A stretch of DNA of 64,000 nucleotides from Ancylobacter novellus DSM 506 (GCF_000092925.1 NC_014217.1:868001-932000), one strand, 5' to 3'. Counted from the stretch's first letter, positions 46,380-56,719 are shown. Translations and numbers: made by a program. The notes: generated by a model not told the origin, from the sequence alone.

Positions 46380-47129
46380 TCAGCGCGACACCATGAGATG
46401 CCGGTTCAGCCGGCGCTCCAGCACGTCCCAGACGCGGCGGACGATCTCGACCATGACGAGGTAGAGCACCGCCGCCCAGAGATAGACCTCCATGTCGTAG
46501 GAGCGCGAGAAGGCGAGGCGGGTGACGCCCATCAGGTCGTAGACGGTGATCACCGAGGCGATGGCGCTCGACTTGATCATCAGGATCAATTCGTTGCCGA
46601 GCGGCCGCAAGCCGATGGCGATGGCCTGCGGCAGGATCACCTTGCGATAGGCGAGGAAGCGCGACAGGCCGAGCGACTGCGCCGCCTCCATCTGCCCCGC
46701 CGGCAGGCTTTGGATGCCGCCGCGCAATATTTCCGACTGATAGGCCGCGGTGTTGAGCGTGAAGGTGAACACCGCGCAGTTGAAGGCGTCGCGGAAGAAC
46801 CACCACAGCCCGATGTCTGTGAGCTGCTCGCGGAACTGGCCGGCGCCGTAATAGACGAGGAAGGTCTGCGCCAGCAGCGGCGTGCCGCGGAAGAAATAGG
46901 AATAGCCGAAGGACAGGCGCGAGAGGAACTTGCCGCCTTCCACCCGCGCGATGGCGAGCGGCAGTGACAACAGCGCGCCGAGGAACACCGAGAGGCCGAC
47001 CAGCTTCAGCGTCACCCAGACGCCGTCGAGGAAGCGCAGGCCGTAGCGGTCCATCAGGTCGGCGTTCAGGCCGATGAAGCCCATCAGCGACAGGAAGCCG
47101 GCGCCGAGCGCGTCGAGAACCGCTTGCAT
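46380..47129 (-). CDS. Polar amino acid ABC transporter permease (HisM-like)
   Basis: Inner-membrane permease of 249 residues with about five hydrophobic segments. Motifs: RYGLRFLDGVWVTLKLVGLS, RGTPLLAQTFLVYYG, EILRGGIQSLPAGQMEAAQS and KVILPQAIAIGLRPLGNELI, characteristic of the HisMQ/ArtM group. It overlaps the other permease by one base. It is the last gene of the operon; no ATPase gene follows. Confidence 0.9.
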   Translation of the reverse strand: MQAVLDALGAGFLSLMGFIGLNADLMDRYGLRFLDGVWVTLKLVGLSVFLGALLSLPLAIARVEGGKFLSRLSFGYSYFFRGTPLLAQTFLVYYGAGQFREQLTDIGLWWFFRDAFNCAVFTFTLNTAAYQSEILRGGIQSLPAGQMEAAQSLGLSRFLAYRKVILPQAIAIGLRPLGNELILMIKSSAIASVITVYDLMGVTRLAFSRSYDMEVYLWAAVLYLVMVEIVRRVWDVLERRLNRHLMVSR

Positions 47130-47851
47130 CAGTGGCCTCCTACGCGCTTGAAGCCGCGGGCCGCCCGGTCCTCCAGCTTGCCGAACACCACGCTCGAGGC
47201 ACCGGAGAAGACGAGGTAGATCAGGCAGGCGACGAGGTAGAAGAAGAAGGGCTGCTTGGTCACGCCCACCGCGATGGCGGTCTGGCGCATCAGGTCGCTG
47301 ATGGCGATGACCGAGACCAACGACGTGTCCTTCAGGAGCACCATCCAGTTGTTGGAGAGGCCCGGCAGGGCGACGCGCCAGAGCTGCGGGAAGGTGACCA
47401 GCCGGAAGGTGCGCCAGCCCGACAGGCCCAGCGCGGCGGCGGCCTCCTTCTGGCCTTTCGGCACGGCGCGGATGGCGGCGAGCAGCACCTCGCTGGAGAA
47501 GGCGCCGAGCACGAGGCCGAGCGCCACCACGCCGGCGACGAACTGGTTCACCTCGATGTTGGCGCCGTCCACCAGGTAGCCGGCGATGCGGGTGAGCAGC
47601 ATCTGCCCGCCATAATAGACGATGAACAGCGTCAAGAGCTCGGGCAGGCCGCGGAAGATGGTGGTGTAGAGATTGCCGAAGCCGCGCAGGATGGCGGAAC
47701 TGGAATCCTTCGCCAGCGCGATCATGAGGCCGATGGCGATGCCGACCGGCAGGGTGGCGAGCGCCAGCTCGATTGTGAGCAGCGCGCCCTGCGCGATCTC
47801 GTCTCCCCAGCCCTCAGGGCCGAAGGAGAGCAGTCTGAGCAGGTCCAGCAT
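47129..47851 (-). CDS. Polar amino acid ABC transporter permease (HisQ-like)
   Basis: Inner-membrane permease of 240 residues: GALLTIELALATLPVGIAIG, YTTIFRGLPELLTLFIVYYG, VLLAAIRAVPKGQKEAAAAL and FPQLWRVALPGLSNNWMVLL. Pairs with the HisM-like protein to form the channel. About 81 bases separate it from the binding-protein gene. Confidence 0.9.
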   Translation of the reverse strand: MLDLLRLLSFGPEGWGDEIAQGALLTIELALATLPVGIAIGLMIALAKDSSSAILRGFGNLYTTIFRGLPELLTLFIVYYGGQMLLTRIAGYLVDGANIEVNQFVAGVVALGLVLGAFSSEVLLAAIRAVPKGQKEAAAALGLSGWRTFRLVTFPQLWRVALPGLSNNWMVLLKDTSLVSVIAISDLMRQTAIAVGVTKQPFFFYLVACLIYLVFSGASSVVFGKLEDRAARGFKRVGGH

Positions 47852-47932
47852 GACGCGAGAGGCGCTCCACGGTCGTGGGATGGGTGGCGCCGTTCCGGGA
47901 GCCTCTCCGGAACGGCGCCGCGGAGCGGTACG

Positions 47933-48718
47933 TCAGTAGACGCTGAAGGGGAAGTACTTGTCGTTGATCTTCTTGTAGGTGCCGTCGGCGACGATCTCGT
48001 CGATCGCCTTGTTGAACATGGCGACGAGCTCGGGATCGTCCTTGCGGATTCCCACGCCCACGCCCTCGCCGAAATATTTCGGGTCGGTGTATTCGGCGCC
48101 GGTGAACTTGCAGCAGGCGCCGTCCTTGGAGTTCAGCCACTCCAGCAGCACCACCTTGTCGGCCAGCACCGCGTCGAGGCGGCCATTGGCGAGGTCGAGA
48201 TTCGCCTCGTCCTGCTTGCCGTAGAGCTTCACCTCGGCGCCGGCCTTGGCGTAGACGTCCTCGAGATAGTTGGAGTGGATGGTGGAGCCCTGCGCGCCCA
48301 GGGTCTTGCCCTTCAGCGAAGCCGGCGAGGTGTCGGTGATCTTGGAATCCTTCGGCACGGCGAAGGTGGCGGGCGTCTTGTAGTACTTCTTGGAGAAGTT
48401 GATCTGTTTCTTGCGCTCCTCGGTGATCGACATCGAGGCGACGATGGCGTCGTACTTGCCGGCGAGCAGCGCGGGGATGATGCCGTCCCAGTCCTGCGCG
48501 ACGAAGGTGCAGGTGACCTTCATCTTCTCGCACAAGGCCTTGCCGATATCGATGTCGAAGCCCTTGAGCTCGTTGTTCTCGATGTAGTTGAAGGGCGGGT
48601 AGGCGCCCTCGGTGCCGATGCGGACGGTCTTCCACTCCTTGGCGGAAGCGCCGCTCAGGGAGGCGCCCATCGTGGCGGCGGCGAGGATGGCCGCGGCGGC
48701 GAAGCGGGTGAGGCTCAT
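47933..48718 (-). CDS. Polar amino acid ABC transporter substrate-binding protein (LAO/HisJ type)
   Basis: Periplasmic receptor of 261 residues with signal peptide to about residue 26 (FAAAAILAAATMGASLSGAS). Motifs: VRIGTEGAYPPFNYIENNEL, GFDIDIGKALCEKM, FVAQDWDGIIPALLAGKYDA and SMSITEERKKQINFSKKYY. The cysteine-bearing GACCKFTG segment and YFGEGVGVGIRKDD are typical of the LAO/octopine subgroup. Basic amino acids or opine-like ligands are possible. A GAGGGGA ribosome site precedes the ATG at 48718, which sets the start. Confidence 0.9.
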   Translation of the reverse strand: MSLTRFAAAAILAAATMGASLSGASAKEWKTVRIGTEGAYPPFNYIENNELKGFDIDIGKALCEKMKVTCTFVAQDWDGIIPALLAGKYDAIVASMSITEERKKQINFSKKYYKTPATFAVPKDSKITDTSPASLKGKTLGAQGSTIHSNYLEDVYAKAGAEVKLYGKQDEANLDLANGRLDAVLADKVVLLEWLNSKDGACCKFTGAEYTDPKYFGEGVGVGIRKDDPELVAMFNKAIDEIVADGTYKKINDKYFPFSVY

Positions 48719-48960
48719 TCTGTTCCCCTCTGGAGATGTCTCTGGGCCGGCTGTTGTTGTTTCTCCGGCAACCCATGCTGGCACTATTTCCCGAGGATGC
48801 GCAACGGGGATGCTGCAATCCTAGCCATAAAGTCGGACTGACCCATTTATGTGCAGCGCAGCGCCATAAGCGCCGCCGATCGCGCGACGGGCCGGGGTGG
48901 GTTGACGCTGCCCGCGCGCTGGTGTCTCACGAGCGTCAAGTCATTCGGGAGGAGCGCGAC

Positions 48961-50151
48961 ATGGCGACCGCAGACGACGTGAAGGCAAGGCTGGCGCAGG
49001 TCTCGGCGCCGGACGGGCGCCCGGTCACCGAGACCGGGGCGCTGTCGGAAATCCTTGTCTCGGACGGCAAGGTCTATATGTCGATCACCGTGGATGCCGG
49101 CGAGGCGCAGGCCTGGGAGCCGGTGCGCGCGGCGGTGGAGCGCACGGTGCGCGGCACGCCGGGGGTAACCTCGGCGCTGGTCGCGTTGACCGCCGAGCGC
49201 AAGGCGGGTTCGGCCCCGGCGGGCGGCAGCTCGACGCAGCCGGTGCGCGTCTCCGGCCAGGGCGGCCAAGGCGGCGGTCACGCCGGCCATTCGCATGCCG
49301 GACACGCTCATGCCCAGCCGCCGGCCGATCCGCAGAAGGAAAGCCCCGGCCTGCCGGGCGTCGGCGCCATCATCGCGGTGGCCTCCGGCAAGGGCGGCGT
49401 CGGCAAGTCGACGCTCGCCGCCAATCTCGCGCTCGGCCTCGCCGCCTCGGGGCTGAGGGTCGGCCTGCTCGACGCCGACATCTACGGCCCCTCCGTGCCC
49501 CGGCTCATGGGCCTGAAGGGCCGGCCGGACGTGCAGGGGCGGATGATCACGCCGATGCACGCCTTCGGCCTCAAGGTCATGTCCATCGGCTTCCTTGTCG
49601 ACGAGGAGACGCCGATGATCTGGCGCGGGCCGATGGTGATGTCGGCCATCAGCCAGCTTTTGAAGGAAGTGAACTGGGCGCCGCTCGACGTGCTCGTCGT
49701 CGACATGCCGCCCGGCACTGGCGACGCGCAGCTCACCATGGCCCAGCAGGTGCCGCTTGCCGGCGCGGTGATCGTCTCCACCCCGCAGGACCTCGCGCTG
49801 ATCGATGCGCGGCGCGGCATCGCCATGTTCGAGAAGGTCAACGTGCCCGTCCTCGGCATCGTCGAGAATATGAGCTATTTCCTCTGCCCGCATTGCGGCG
49901 GGCGCTCGGACATCTTCGGCCATGGCGGCGCGCGTCACGAGGCGCAGCGATTCAACGTGCCCTTCCTCGGCGAGGTGCCGTTGCACCTGTCGATCCGCGA
50001 GACCTCCGATGCCGGCCTGCCCATCGTGGCGACGCGCCCGGACAGCCACGAGGCGCAGATCTATCGCGACATCGCCAATTCCGTGCGCGCCGCGCTGGCC
50101 GGCCGGAAGGCGAGCAGCCGTGCGGCGCCGCGCATCGTGATGGAGGGATGA
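48961..50151 (+). CDS. apbC: Mrp/ApbC-type iron-sulfur cluster carrier ATPase
   Basis: Protein of 396 residues. An N-terminal MIP18/DUF59 domain (1 to about 80) is joined to the ATPase domain by a linker with five histidines at 107-117 (GHAGHSHAGHAH). The deviant Walker A GKGGVGKST is at 143-151, LLDADIYGPSVP and VVDMPPGTGDAQLT follow, and the C-terminal CxxC is at Cys309/Cys312 (FLCPHCGG). It transfers Fe-S clusters to apoproteins in the cytosol. The start at 48961 follows GGGAGGAGCGCGAC. Divergent from the amino-acid transporter. Confidence 0.93.
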   Translation: MATADDVKARLAQVSAPDGRPVTETGALSEILVSDGKVYMSITVDAGEAQAWEPVRAAVERTVRGTPGVTSALVALTAERKAGSAPAGGSSTQPVRVSGQGGQGGGHAGHSHAGHAHAQPPADPQKESPGLPGVGAIIAVASGKGGVGKSTLAANLALGLAASGLRVGLLDADIYGPSVPRLMGLKGRPDVQGRMITPMHAFGLKVMSIGFLVDEETPMIWRGPMVMSAISQLLKEVNWAPLDVLVVDMPPGTGDAQLTMAQQVPLAGAVIVSTPQDLALIDARRGIAMFEKVNVPVLGIVENMSYFLCPHCGGRSDIFGHGGARHEAQRFNVPFLGEVPLHLSIRETSDAGLPIVATRPDSHEAQIYRDIANSVRAALAGRKASSRAAPRIVMEG

Positions 50152-50158
50152 GGGGCGT

Positions 50159-50980
50159 TCAGGCGGCGGGCGGCAGGAAGAAGCTCTCCAGCTCGGAAAA
50201 GCTCATCGCGCCTGCGGCAAGCTCGAAGGTGCCGCTCGCCTTCATCTCGCGGGCGGCATTGACGAAGGCGCCATAGGCGACCCGCGCCAGGGTGGAGCCG
50301 ATGCTGATGCGCCGGACGCCCGCCTCCGCCAGTTCGGCCGCCGTGAAGCGCGCGGCGCCGATGCCGATGACGACGTTGACCGGCCGGCCGACCGAGGAGC
50401 AGACGGTCCGTACCGCCTCTATATCCGGCAGGCCAGGCGCGTAGAGCACGTCCGCGCCGGCGGCCTCGAAGGCCTGCAGCCGGCGGATCGTGTCGTCGAG
50501 GTCCGGGCGCCCCCAGAGGAAATTCTCGCAGCGCGCGGTGAGCACGAAATCCTCGGGCAAGGCGTTGCGCGCCTCGACGGCGGCCGCGATGCGCTCGGCC
50601 GCGAGGGTGAAGTCGTAGATCGGCGCTTCCGCCCGCCCCGTATGATCCTCCAGCGAGGCGCCGGCGAGCCCGATCTCCGCCGCCGCGCCAATCGTCTCGG
50701 CGGCGCTCTCCGGGCTGTCGCCGAAGCCCTTCTCCAGATCGGCCGAGACCGGCAGGGCCGTTGCGCCGACGATGGAGGCGCAGTGCGCCAGCATGTCCTC
50801 GCGTGAGGTCTGGCCCTCCACGACGCCGCGGGAGAACGCCATGCCGGCGCTCGTCGTCGCCAGTGCCGGAAACCCGAGGCGGGCAAGGATGCGGGCCGTG
50901 CCGACGTCCCATGGATTGGGAAGGATGAAGGCACCGGGACCATCATGAAGAGCGCGGAAGGCGGTCGCTTTCGTGGACAT
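50159..50980 (-). CDS. Isocitrate lyase/PEP mutase superfamily protein
   Basis: TIM-barrel enzyme of 273 residues. Features: ILPNPWDVGTARILARLGFP, LPVSADLEKGFGDSPESAA (metal-binding Asp), GASLEDHTGR, and VLTARCENFLWGRPDLDD. This resembles the PEP mutase/oxaloacetate decarboxylase-like group, but the catalytic Cys of isocitrate lyase and the PEP mutase nucleophile context are not seen, so the substrate is unknown. Monocistronic, convergent with apbC. Confidence 0.8.
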   Translation of the reverse strand: MSTKATAFRALHDGPGAFILPNPWDVGTARILARLGFPALATTSAGMAFSRGVVEGQTSREDMLAHCASIVGATALPVSADLEKGFGDSPESAAETIGAAAEIGLAGASLEDHTGRAEAPIYDFTLAAERIAAAVEARNALPEDFVLTARCENFLWGRPDLDDTIRRLQAFEAAGADVLYAPGLPDIEAVRTVCSSVGRPVNVVIGIGAARFTAAELAEAGVRRISIGSTLARVAYGAFVNAAREMKASGTFELAAGAMSFSELESFFLPPAA

Positions 50981-51126
50981 CGGCTCACTCCGAGGGGGGC
51001 TGAGCGACCCTAACGTCAGATGCGGAACATATCAAGAACGCATTCTCGATGCTTGCGGGCGCAGGCGTATCTGGATGGGAGGGGCCGCCGCCATCTGCCA
51101 TCATCTTGAAGAAGGCTCGGCAGGCG

Positions 51127-51150
51127 TGTATATACGTTATCGTATATACA
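51127..51150. promoter_or_regulatory. Perfect palindrome upstream of vapBC (operator)
   Basis: TGTATATACG and CGTATATACA are exact reverse complements separated by TTAT, 16 bases before the antitoxin start. Antitoxins of this AbrB class repress their own operon by binding such palindromes, so this is the likely autoregulatory operator, overlapping the promoter. Confidence 0.75.
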
Positions 51151-51166
51151 TCATGTCGAGGTCGCC

Positions 51167-51403
51167 ATGAGCACGGCCCGCATCTTCAAGTCCGGCAACA
51201 GTCAGGCGGTACGCCTGCCCAAGGAGTTCCGTCTCAAGGGCCCGGAGGTGGAAATCTTCCGGCGCGGGGACGAGGTCGTGCTTCGGGAGAAACGCGACGG
51301 CATGGCTCATGTCCTCGATATCATCGCGGATTTTCCGGAGGGCGCGCTGCTGGATGAGCCGGCGGACCCGCCGCCCGCGCCGGTGGAATTCGGCGACGAG
51401 TGA
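51167..51403 (+). CDS. vapB: AbrB/SpoVT-type antitoxin VapB
   Basis: Antitoxin of 78 residues. N-terminal swapped-hairpin DNA-binding domain: STARIFKSGNSQAVRLPKEF. The C-terminal tail, acidic and proline-rich (EPADPPPAPVEFGDE), should neutralise the PIN toxin. The stop overlaps the toxin ATG as TGATG. A GAGGT ribosome site precedes the start. Confidence 0.9.
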   Translation: MSTARIFKSGNSQAVRLPKEFRLKGPEVEIFRRGDEVVLREKRDGMAHVLDIIADFPEGALLDEPADPPPAPVEFGDE

Positions 51404-51810
51404 TGGCGCCGCGCTATCTGCTCGACACCAACCTGATCATCCGCCTGCGGCGGCAGCGCCCGCCGGCGACCGTCGCCCGCTTCGCCGCGCTCCAGCCCGG
51501 CGAGGCGGTGATGTCGGCCGTCGTCTATGGCGAGCTTTGCTACGGGATCGCCAAGGGGCCCGATCCTGCGGCGGCGCGCGAGGTCCTGACCCGGCTCGTC
51601 GAGGCGGTCCCGGTCGCTCCGCTCCCCGCGTCGGCCGGCGAGGCCTATGGCCGCATCCGGGCCGAGCTCGAGGCGAGGGGAGCGATCATCGGCGCCAACG
51701 ATCTCTGGATCGCCGCCCATGCGCTGGCGGCCGGACTTGTGCTGGTCACGGGGAACGGGAAGGAGTTTACCCGGGTCGAAGGGCTGATCGTCGAGGACTG
51801 GACCGCGTAG
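51403..51810 (+). CDS. vapC: PIN-domain toxin VapC
   Basis: PIN nuclease of 135 residues. Acidic catalytic residues are visible as YLLDTNLIIRL (Asp), VVYGELCYG (Glu) and IGANDLWIAAHAL (Asp), with a final Asp/Glu near GNGKEF. VapC toxins cleave tRNA or rRNA. The ATG at 51403 is used, overlapping the vapB stop; a GTG three bases upstream is possible. Confidence 0.9.
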   Translation: MAPRYLLDTNLIIRLRRQRPPATVARFAALQPGEAVMSAVVYGELCYGIAKGPDPAAAREVLTRLVEAVPVAPLPASAGEAYGRIRAELEARGAIIGANDLWIAAHALAAGLVLVTGNGKEFTRVEGLIVEDWTA

Positions 51811-51882
51811 GGCCGACGCTCCCTCGACAAAAGGCGCAGCCCGCCTGCGGTTGCGCCGTCCAAGGGGCTGGCGTACCAGTAG

Positions 51883-53055
<1,173 letters not shown>

Positions 53056-53069
53056 GATGAACCGATAGG

Positions 53070-53159
53070 CGTCATCCCGGCCAAGCGTTCAGCGAGAGCC
53101 GGGATCGCTCGCCGATTCCAGCGCGATCCCGGATCGGCCTGCGGCCGTCCGGGATGACG
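53070..53159. repeat. Intergenic palindromic repeat, family B, copy 1
   Basis: Outer arms CGTCATCCCGG and CCGGGATGACG enclose inner inverted words GCCGGGATCGCT and GCGATCCCGG. It lies between the first and second TRAP receptor genes. A related copy is at 59899-59988. Confidence 0.8.
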
Positions 53160-53254
53160 GCTTCGAGAGGTGTTCGAGCCGTAACGCCTTCGCAGTTGCC
53201 CTGCGCGGCCGGCTGTTGCAAACATCGCCGCCCGCCTTGCAGGGATGACTGCCC

Positions 53255-54343
53255 ATGAAGCGCCGCCAGTTCCTTCGAACCGCCGCTCTCGCCGCTCCGG
53301 CGACCGCGATCGCCGCGCCGGCCATCGCCCAGTCGGCGCCGCAGGTGCGCTGGCGCCTCACTTCCAGCGTGCCCAAGGTGCTGGACACCATCTTCGGCGC
53401 CAACGAGCTGGTGTCGAAATATGTGAGCGAGGCGACCGACGGGCGGTTCACCATCCAGAACTTCGCCGCCGGCGAGATCGTGCCGGGGCTGCAGGCGCTC
53501 GACGCGGTGCAGAACGGCACGGTCGAGGTCGCGCAGACGCCGCTCTACTACTATACCGGCAAGGACCCGTCCTTCGCCTGTTTCACCACCACGCCCTTCG
53601 GGCTGAACGCCCGCCAGCAGAACGCCTGGTTCTACCATGGCGGCGGGCGCGAATTGCAGGACGAGTTCCTCGCCAAATACAATCTCGTCGGCTTCCTCGG
53701 CGGCAATACCGGCACCCAGATGGGTGGCTGGTTCCGCAAGGAGGTGAAGGACCTCGCCGACTTCAAGGGACTGAAGTTCCGCATCGGCGGCATCGCCGGG
53801 CAGGTGGTGGCCAAGCTCGGCGTGGTGCCGCAGCAGATCGCGCCGGGCGACATCTATGCCGCGCTGGAGAAGGGCACCATCGACGCCTGCGAATGGGTCG
53901 GGCCCTATGACGACGAGAAGCTCGGTTTCGTGCGCGTCGCGCCCTATTACTACTATCCCGGCTGGTGGGACGGCGGCCCGACCATGAACGTCGTCGTCGA
54001 CCGCACCAAGTGGAACGGCTTGCCGCGCGCCTATCAGGCGATCTTCGAGGCGGCCGTCGCCTACGCCAATGCCGACATGCTGGCGAAATACGATGCCCGC
54101 AACCCGGCGGCGCTGCGCCGGCTGGTGGCGGCGGGCGCGCAGCTCAAGCCCTTCCCGCAGAGCTTCCTCGACGCGTCCTGGACCGCCGCCAACGAGCTCT
54201 TCGCCGAGATCGGCGCCAAGAATGCCGGCTTCAAGAAGATCATGGATTCGCTGATCGCCTTCCGGAACGAGGAATATCTCTGGTGGCAGGTCGGCGAATA
54301 CCCCTATGACGCCTACATGATCCGCGCCCGAAGCCGCGGGTGA
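53255..54343 (+). CDS. TRAP transporter substrate-binding protein, TakP-like, copy 2
   Basis: Receptor of 362 residues with twin-arginine-like signal KRRQFLRTAALAAPATAIAA. It parallels copy 1: [50 protein letters not shown] [20 protein letters not shown] and PGWWDGGP. Glu/Asp substitutions near the binding site (CEW for AEW) suggest ligand differences between copies. The next gene starts 17 bases after its stop. Confidence 0.88.
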   Translation: MKRRQFLRTAALAAPATAIAAPAIAQSAPQVRWRLTSSVPKVLDTIFGANELVSKYVSEATDGRFTIQNFAAGEIVPGLQALDAVQNGTVEVAQTPLYYYTGKDPSFACFTTTPFGLNARQQNAWFYHGGGRELQDEFLAKYNLVGFLGGNTGTQMGGWFRKEVKDLADFKGLKFRIGGIAGQVVAKLGVVPQQIAPGDIYAALEKGTIDACEWVGPYDDEKLGFVRVAPYYYYPGWWDGGPTMNVVVDRTKWNGLPRAYQAIFEAAVAYANADMLAKYDARNPAALRRLVAAGAQLKPFPQSFLDASWTAANELFAEIGAKNAGFKKIMDSLIAFRNEEYLWWQVGEYPYDAYMIRARSRG

Positions 54344-54360
54344 CAAGAACGACAAGGGAA

Positions 54361-55476
54361 ATGCCGATGCCGACCTCGACCTCCCGCCGCCGCCTCATCA
54401 AGGGGGCCGGCCTCGCCGGCGCCGCGGCCGCTGCCACGACGATCGCGGCTCCCGCCATCGCCCAGCCCGAGCCGACGGTGCGCTGGCGCCTCACCTCGAG
54501 CTACCCGAAGTCGCTCGACACCATCTACGGCGCCTCGACCCTGCTGTCGAAATATGTCGGCGAGTCCACCGACGGGCGCTTCACCATCGACGTCTTCGCG
54601 CCGGGCGAGATCGTGCCCGGTCTGCAGGCGCTCGACGCGGTGCAGAACCACACGGTCGAGGTCGCCCAGACCGCGCTCTACTACTACATCGGCAAGGACC
54701 CGGCCTTCGCGCCCTTCACCACGCTGCCCTTCGGGCTCAACGCCCGCCAGCAGACCGCGTGGCTCTATCATGGCGGCGGCATCGAGCTGCAGAACGCCTT
54801 CCTCGCCAAGCACAACGTCATCGGCTTCGCCGGCGGCAACACGGGCGCGCAGATGGGCGGCTGGTTCCGCAAGGAGATCAAGACCGTCGCCGACCTCAAG
54901 GGCCTGAAGATGCGGCTGCCGGGGATCGCCGGGCAGGTGCTGGCGCGGCTCGGGCTGGTGCCGCAGAACCTTGCCGGCGGCGACATCTACCCGGCGCTGG
55001 AGAAGGGCACGATCGACGCGGCCGAGTTCGTCGGTCCGGTCGACGACGAGAAGCTCGGCTTCAACCGCGTCGCGCCCTATTACTACTATCCCGGCTGGTG
55101 GGAGGGCGGCCCGACCATCCACTTCATCGCCAACCTCAAGGCCTGGAACGAACTGCCCCGGCACTACCAGGCGGCGTTCGAGGCGGCGGCGGCCTACGCG
55201 AACGCCGACATGCTGGCGAAATACGACGCGCGCAACCCGGCGGCGCTGCGCCGGCTCGTGGCGGGCGGGGCGCAGCTTCGCCCCTTCCCAGCGGAGGTCA
55301 TGGACGCCTCCTATAAGGAGAACACCGCGCTGATGGCGGAGATCTCCGCCAAGAACGCCGAGTTCAAGACGATCTACGACTCGATGCTCGCCTTCCGCAA
55401 CGAGGAATACCTGTGGTGGCAGGTCGGCGAGTATCCCTATGACGGCTACATGATCCGCGCCCGCACGCGCGGGTGA
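54361..55476 (+). CDS. TRAP transporter substrate-binding protein, TakP-like, copy 3
   Basis: Receptor of 371 residues with the twin-arginine-like signal SRRRLIKGAGLAG. Family segments: [35 protein letters not shown] and AEFVGPVDDEKLGFNRVAPY, then PGWWEGGP. Here the conserved WVGPYDD reads FVGPVDD, so the pocket differs most from the others. The start at 54361 follows AAGGGAA; a second ATG at 54367 would fit the spacing better. Part of a co-transcribed pair with copy 2. Confidence 0.87.
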   Translation: MPMPTSTSRRRLIKGAGLAGAAAAATTIAAPAIAQPEPTVRWRLTSSYPKSLDTIYGASTLLSKYVGESTDGRFTIDVFAPGEIVPGLQALDAVQNHTVEVAQTALYYYIGKDPAFAPFTTLPFGLNARQQTAWLYHGGGIELQNAFLAKHNVIGFAGGNTGAQMGGWFRKEIKTVADLKGLKMRLPGIAGQVLARLGLVPQNLAGGDIYPALEKGTIDAAEFVGPVDDEKLGFNRVAPYYYYPGWWEGGPTIHFIANLKAWNELPRHYQAAFEAAAAYANADMLAKYDARNPAALRRLVAGGAQLRPFPAEVMDASYKENTALMAEISAKNAEFKTIYDSMLAFRNEEYLWWQVGEYPYDGYMIRARTRG

Positions 55477-55512
55477 GGGCACCTTCCCGTAGCGCCCAAC
55501 ACCCCCTCGCAA

Positions 55513-55634
55513 CGTCATCCCCGGGCTTGGCCCGGGGATCCACGACTCCGGCGGGTACGGCGTGGAAGGTAAGTTCCGTTTCGAGGTGACCGAAGTCGGC
55601 AAATGCCGACTTCGGGCCAAGCCCGGCCATGACG
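55513..55634. repeat. Intergenic palindromic repeats, family C, copy 2
   Basis: CGTCATCCCCGGGCTTGGCCCGGGGATCC forms a strong hairpin, followed by a second inverted half with GGGCCAAGCCCGGCCATGACG. It sits between the third TRAP receptor and the DMT transporter, which converge, and may act as a two-way transcription stop. Confidence 0.8.
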
Positions 55635-55675
55635 GCCGAAATGGGAAGCGGCCGGGATGACGTCTGAGCCGCAGC

Positions 55676-56611
55676 TCACGCTGCCTTGCGCGGCTCCTCG
55701 GCCGAGACCACCGCGACGGCCGGCTTGGCGGGCACGCTGGCGATCTTCGGCGCGCTCATATGCTGGTGCATGGTGTAGAGCGCCGCGGCGAGGATGAGCG
55801 CGATGCCGCCGATCGAGACCAGATCGGGCATCTGGTGGAACAGCGTCGCGCTCAGCGCCACCGAGCACACCACGCCGGCATAGCGGAAGGGCGAGATGGT
55901 CGACGGATCGGTGCCGCGGAAGGCGGCGATGGTCAGCATGTGCCCGGCGATCAGCGTCACGCTGCCACCGACGAGATAGCCGAAGGTCCAGAGGTCGAGC
56001 GCGGCCCATTGCTCGACCGTCGAGCCGGCGAAGCCCATCATCATGCCGATGCCGGCGGTCGTGGCGGTGACGACGAGGGTCGGCACATGCGCGCCGATGC
56101 GGCCGGTGACGAAATCGCGGAACGAGATGAGGAAGGCGCAGCCGAGCGGCAGCAGCGCGGTGAAATCGAAGGCCGAGCTGCCGGGCTTCACGATCAGCGT
56201 CACGCCGAGGAAGCCGGCGGCGACGGCGACCCACAGGCTGCGGCTGATGCGGGCGCCGAAGAACATGACCGCCGCGGCCATGGTCACCAGCGGCACCACC
56301 TGCAGGATCGACGTCGCATCGGCGATCGACATGGTGGTGATGGCGGTGATGAACAGCATGGCGACGCAGGCTTCCGCCGCAGCGCGCAGCAGTACCCGCT
56401 TGTCGGCGCAATGGCGCAGCGACGCGAGCTGGCCCTTCCAGCCGAGGAAGGCGACGAGCATCAGCGCCGCCATGACGCCGCGCACCGCGAGGATCTCGGA
56501 AGGCGGGATGTGAGCCAGCGCGAGCTTGGAGAAGGCGTCGTTGCTGGCGAACACCGAGGAGCCCGCGATCATCAGCAGGATGCCGCGGCGATTGGCGAGT
56601 GAAGCGTGCAT
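55676..56611 (-). CDS. EamA/DMT-family transporter
   Basis: Membrane protein of 311 residues with ten hydrophobic segments in two EamA halves: LLMIAGSSVFASNDAFSKLA and FLISFRDFVTGRIGAHVPTL mark the beginnings of each. It probably exports small metabolites or amino acids; no substrate evidence. Divergent pattern with its upstream MFS neighbour is not seen; both read leftwards with 108 bases between. Confidence 0.85.
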   Translation of the reverse strand: MHASLANRRGILLMIAGSSVFASNDAFSKLALAHIPPSEILAVRGVMAALMLVAFLGWKGQLASLRHCADKRVLLRAAAEACVAMLFITAITTMSIADATSILQVVPLVTMAAAVMFFGARISRSLWVAVAAGFLGVTLIVKPGSSAFDFTALLPLGCAFLISFRDFVTGRIGAHVPTLVVTATTAGIGMMMGFAGSTVEQWAALDLWTFGYLVGGSVTLIAGHMLTIAAFRGTDPSTISPFRYAGVVCSVALSATLFHQMPDLVSIGGIALILAAALYTMHQHMSAPKIASVPAKPAVAVVSAEEPRKAA

Positions 56612-56719
56612 GGGACTGTCAGGCGGTACGGAGAGCGGCTTTAAGCCAGCGGAAAGCGACGGAATCGAGACGGCGGGTGCGGTCCGGGAGAATTATCGGC
56701 CGGGGTGCCTGCGGGACGG

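Noticed and set aside
51127..51150. A CRISPR-like repeat unit at the vapBC palindrome
   Set aside because: Single copy with no spacers; it is a promoter palindrome. No CRISPR array was seen anywhere in the window.
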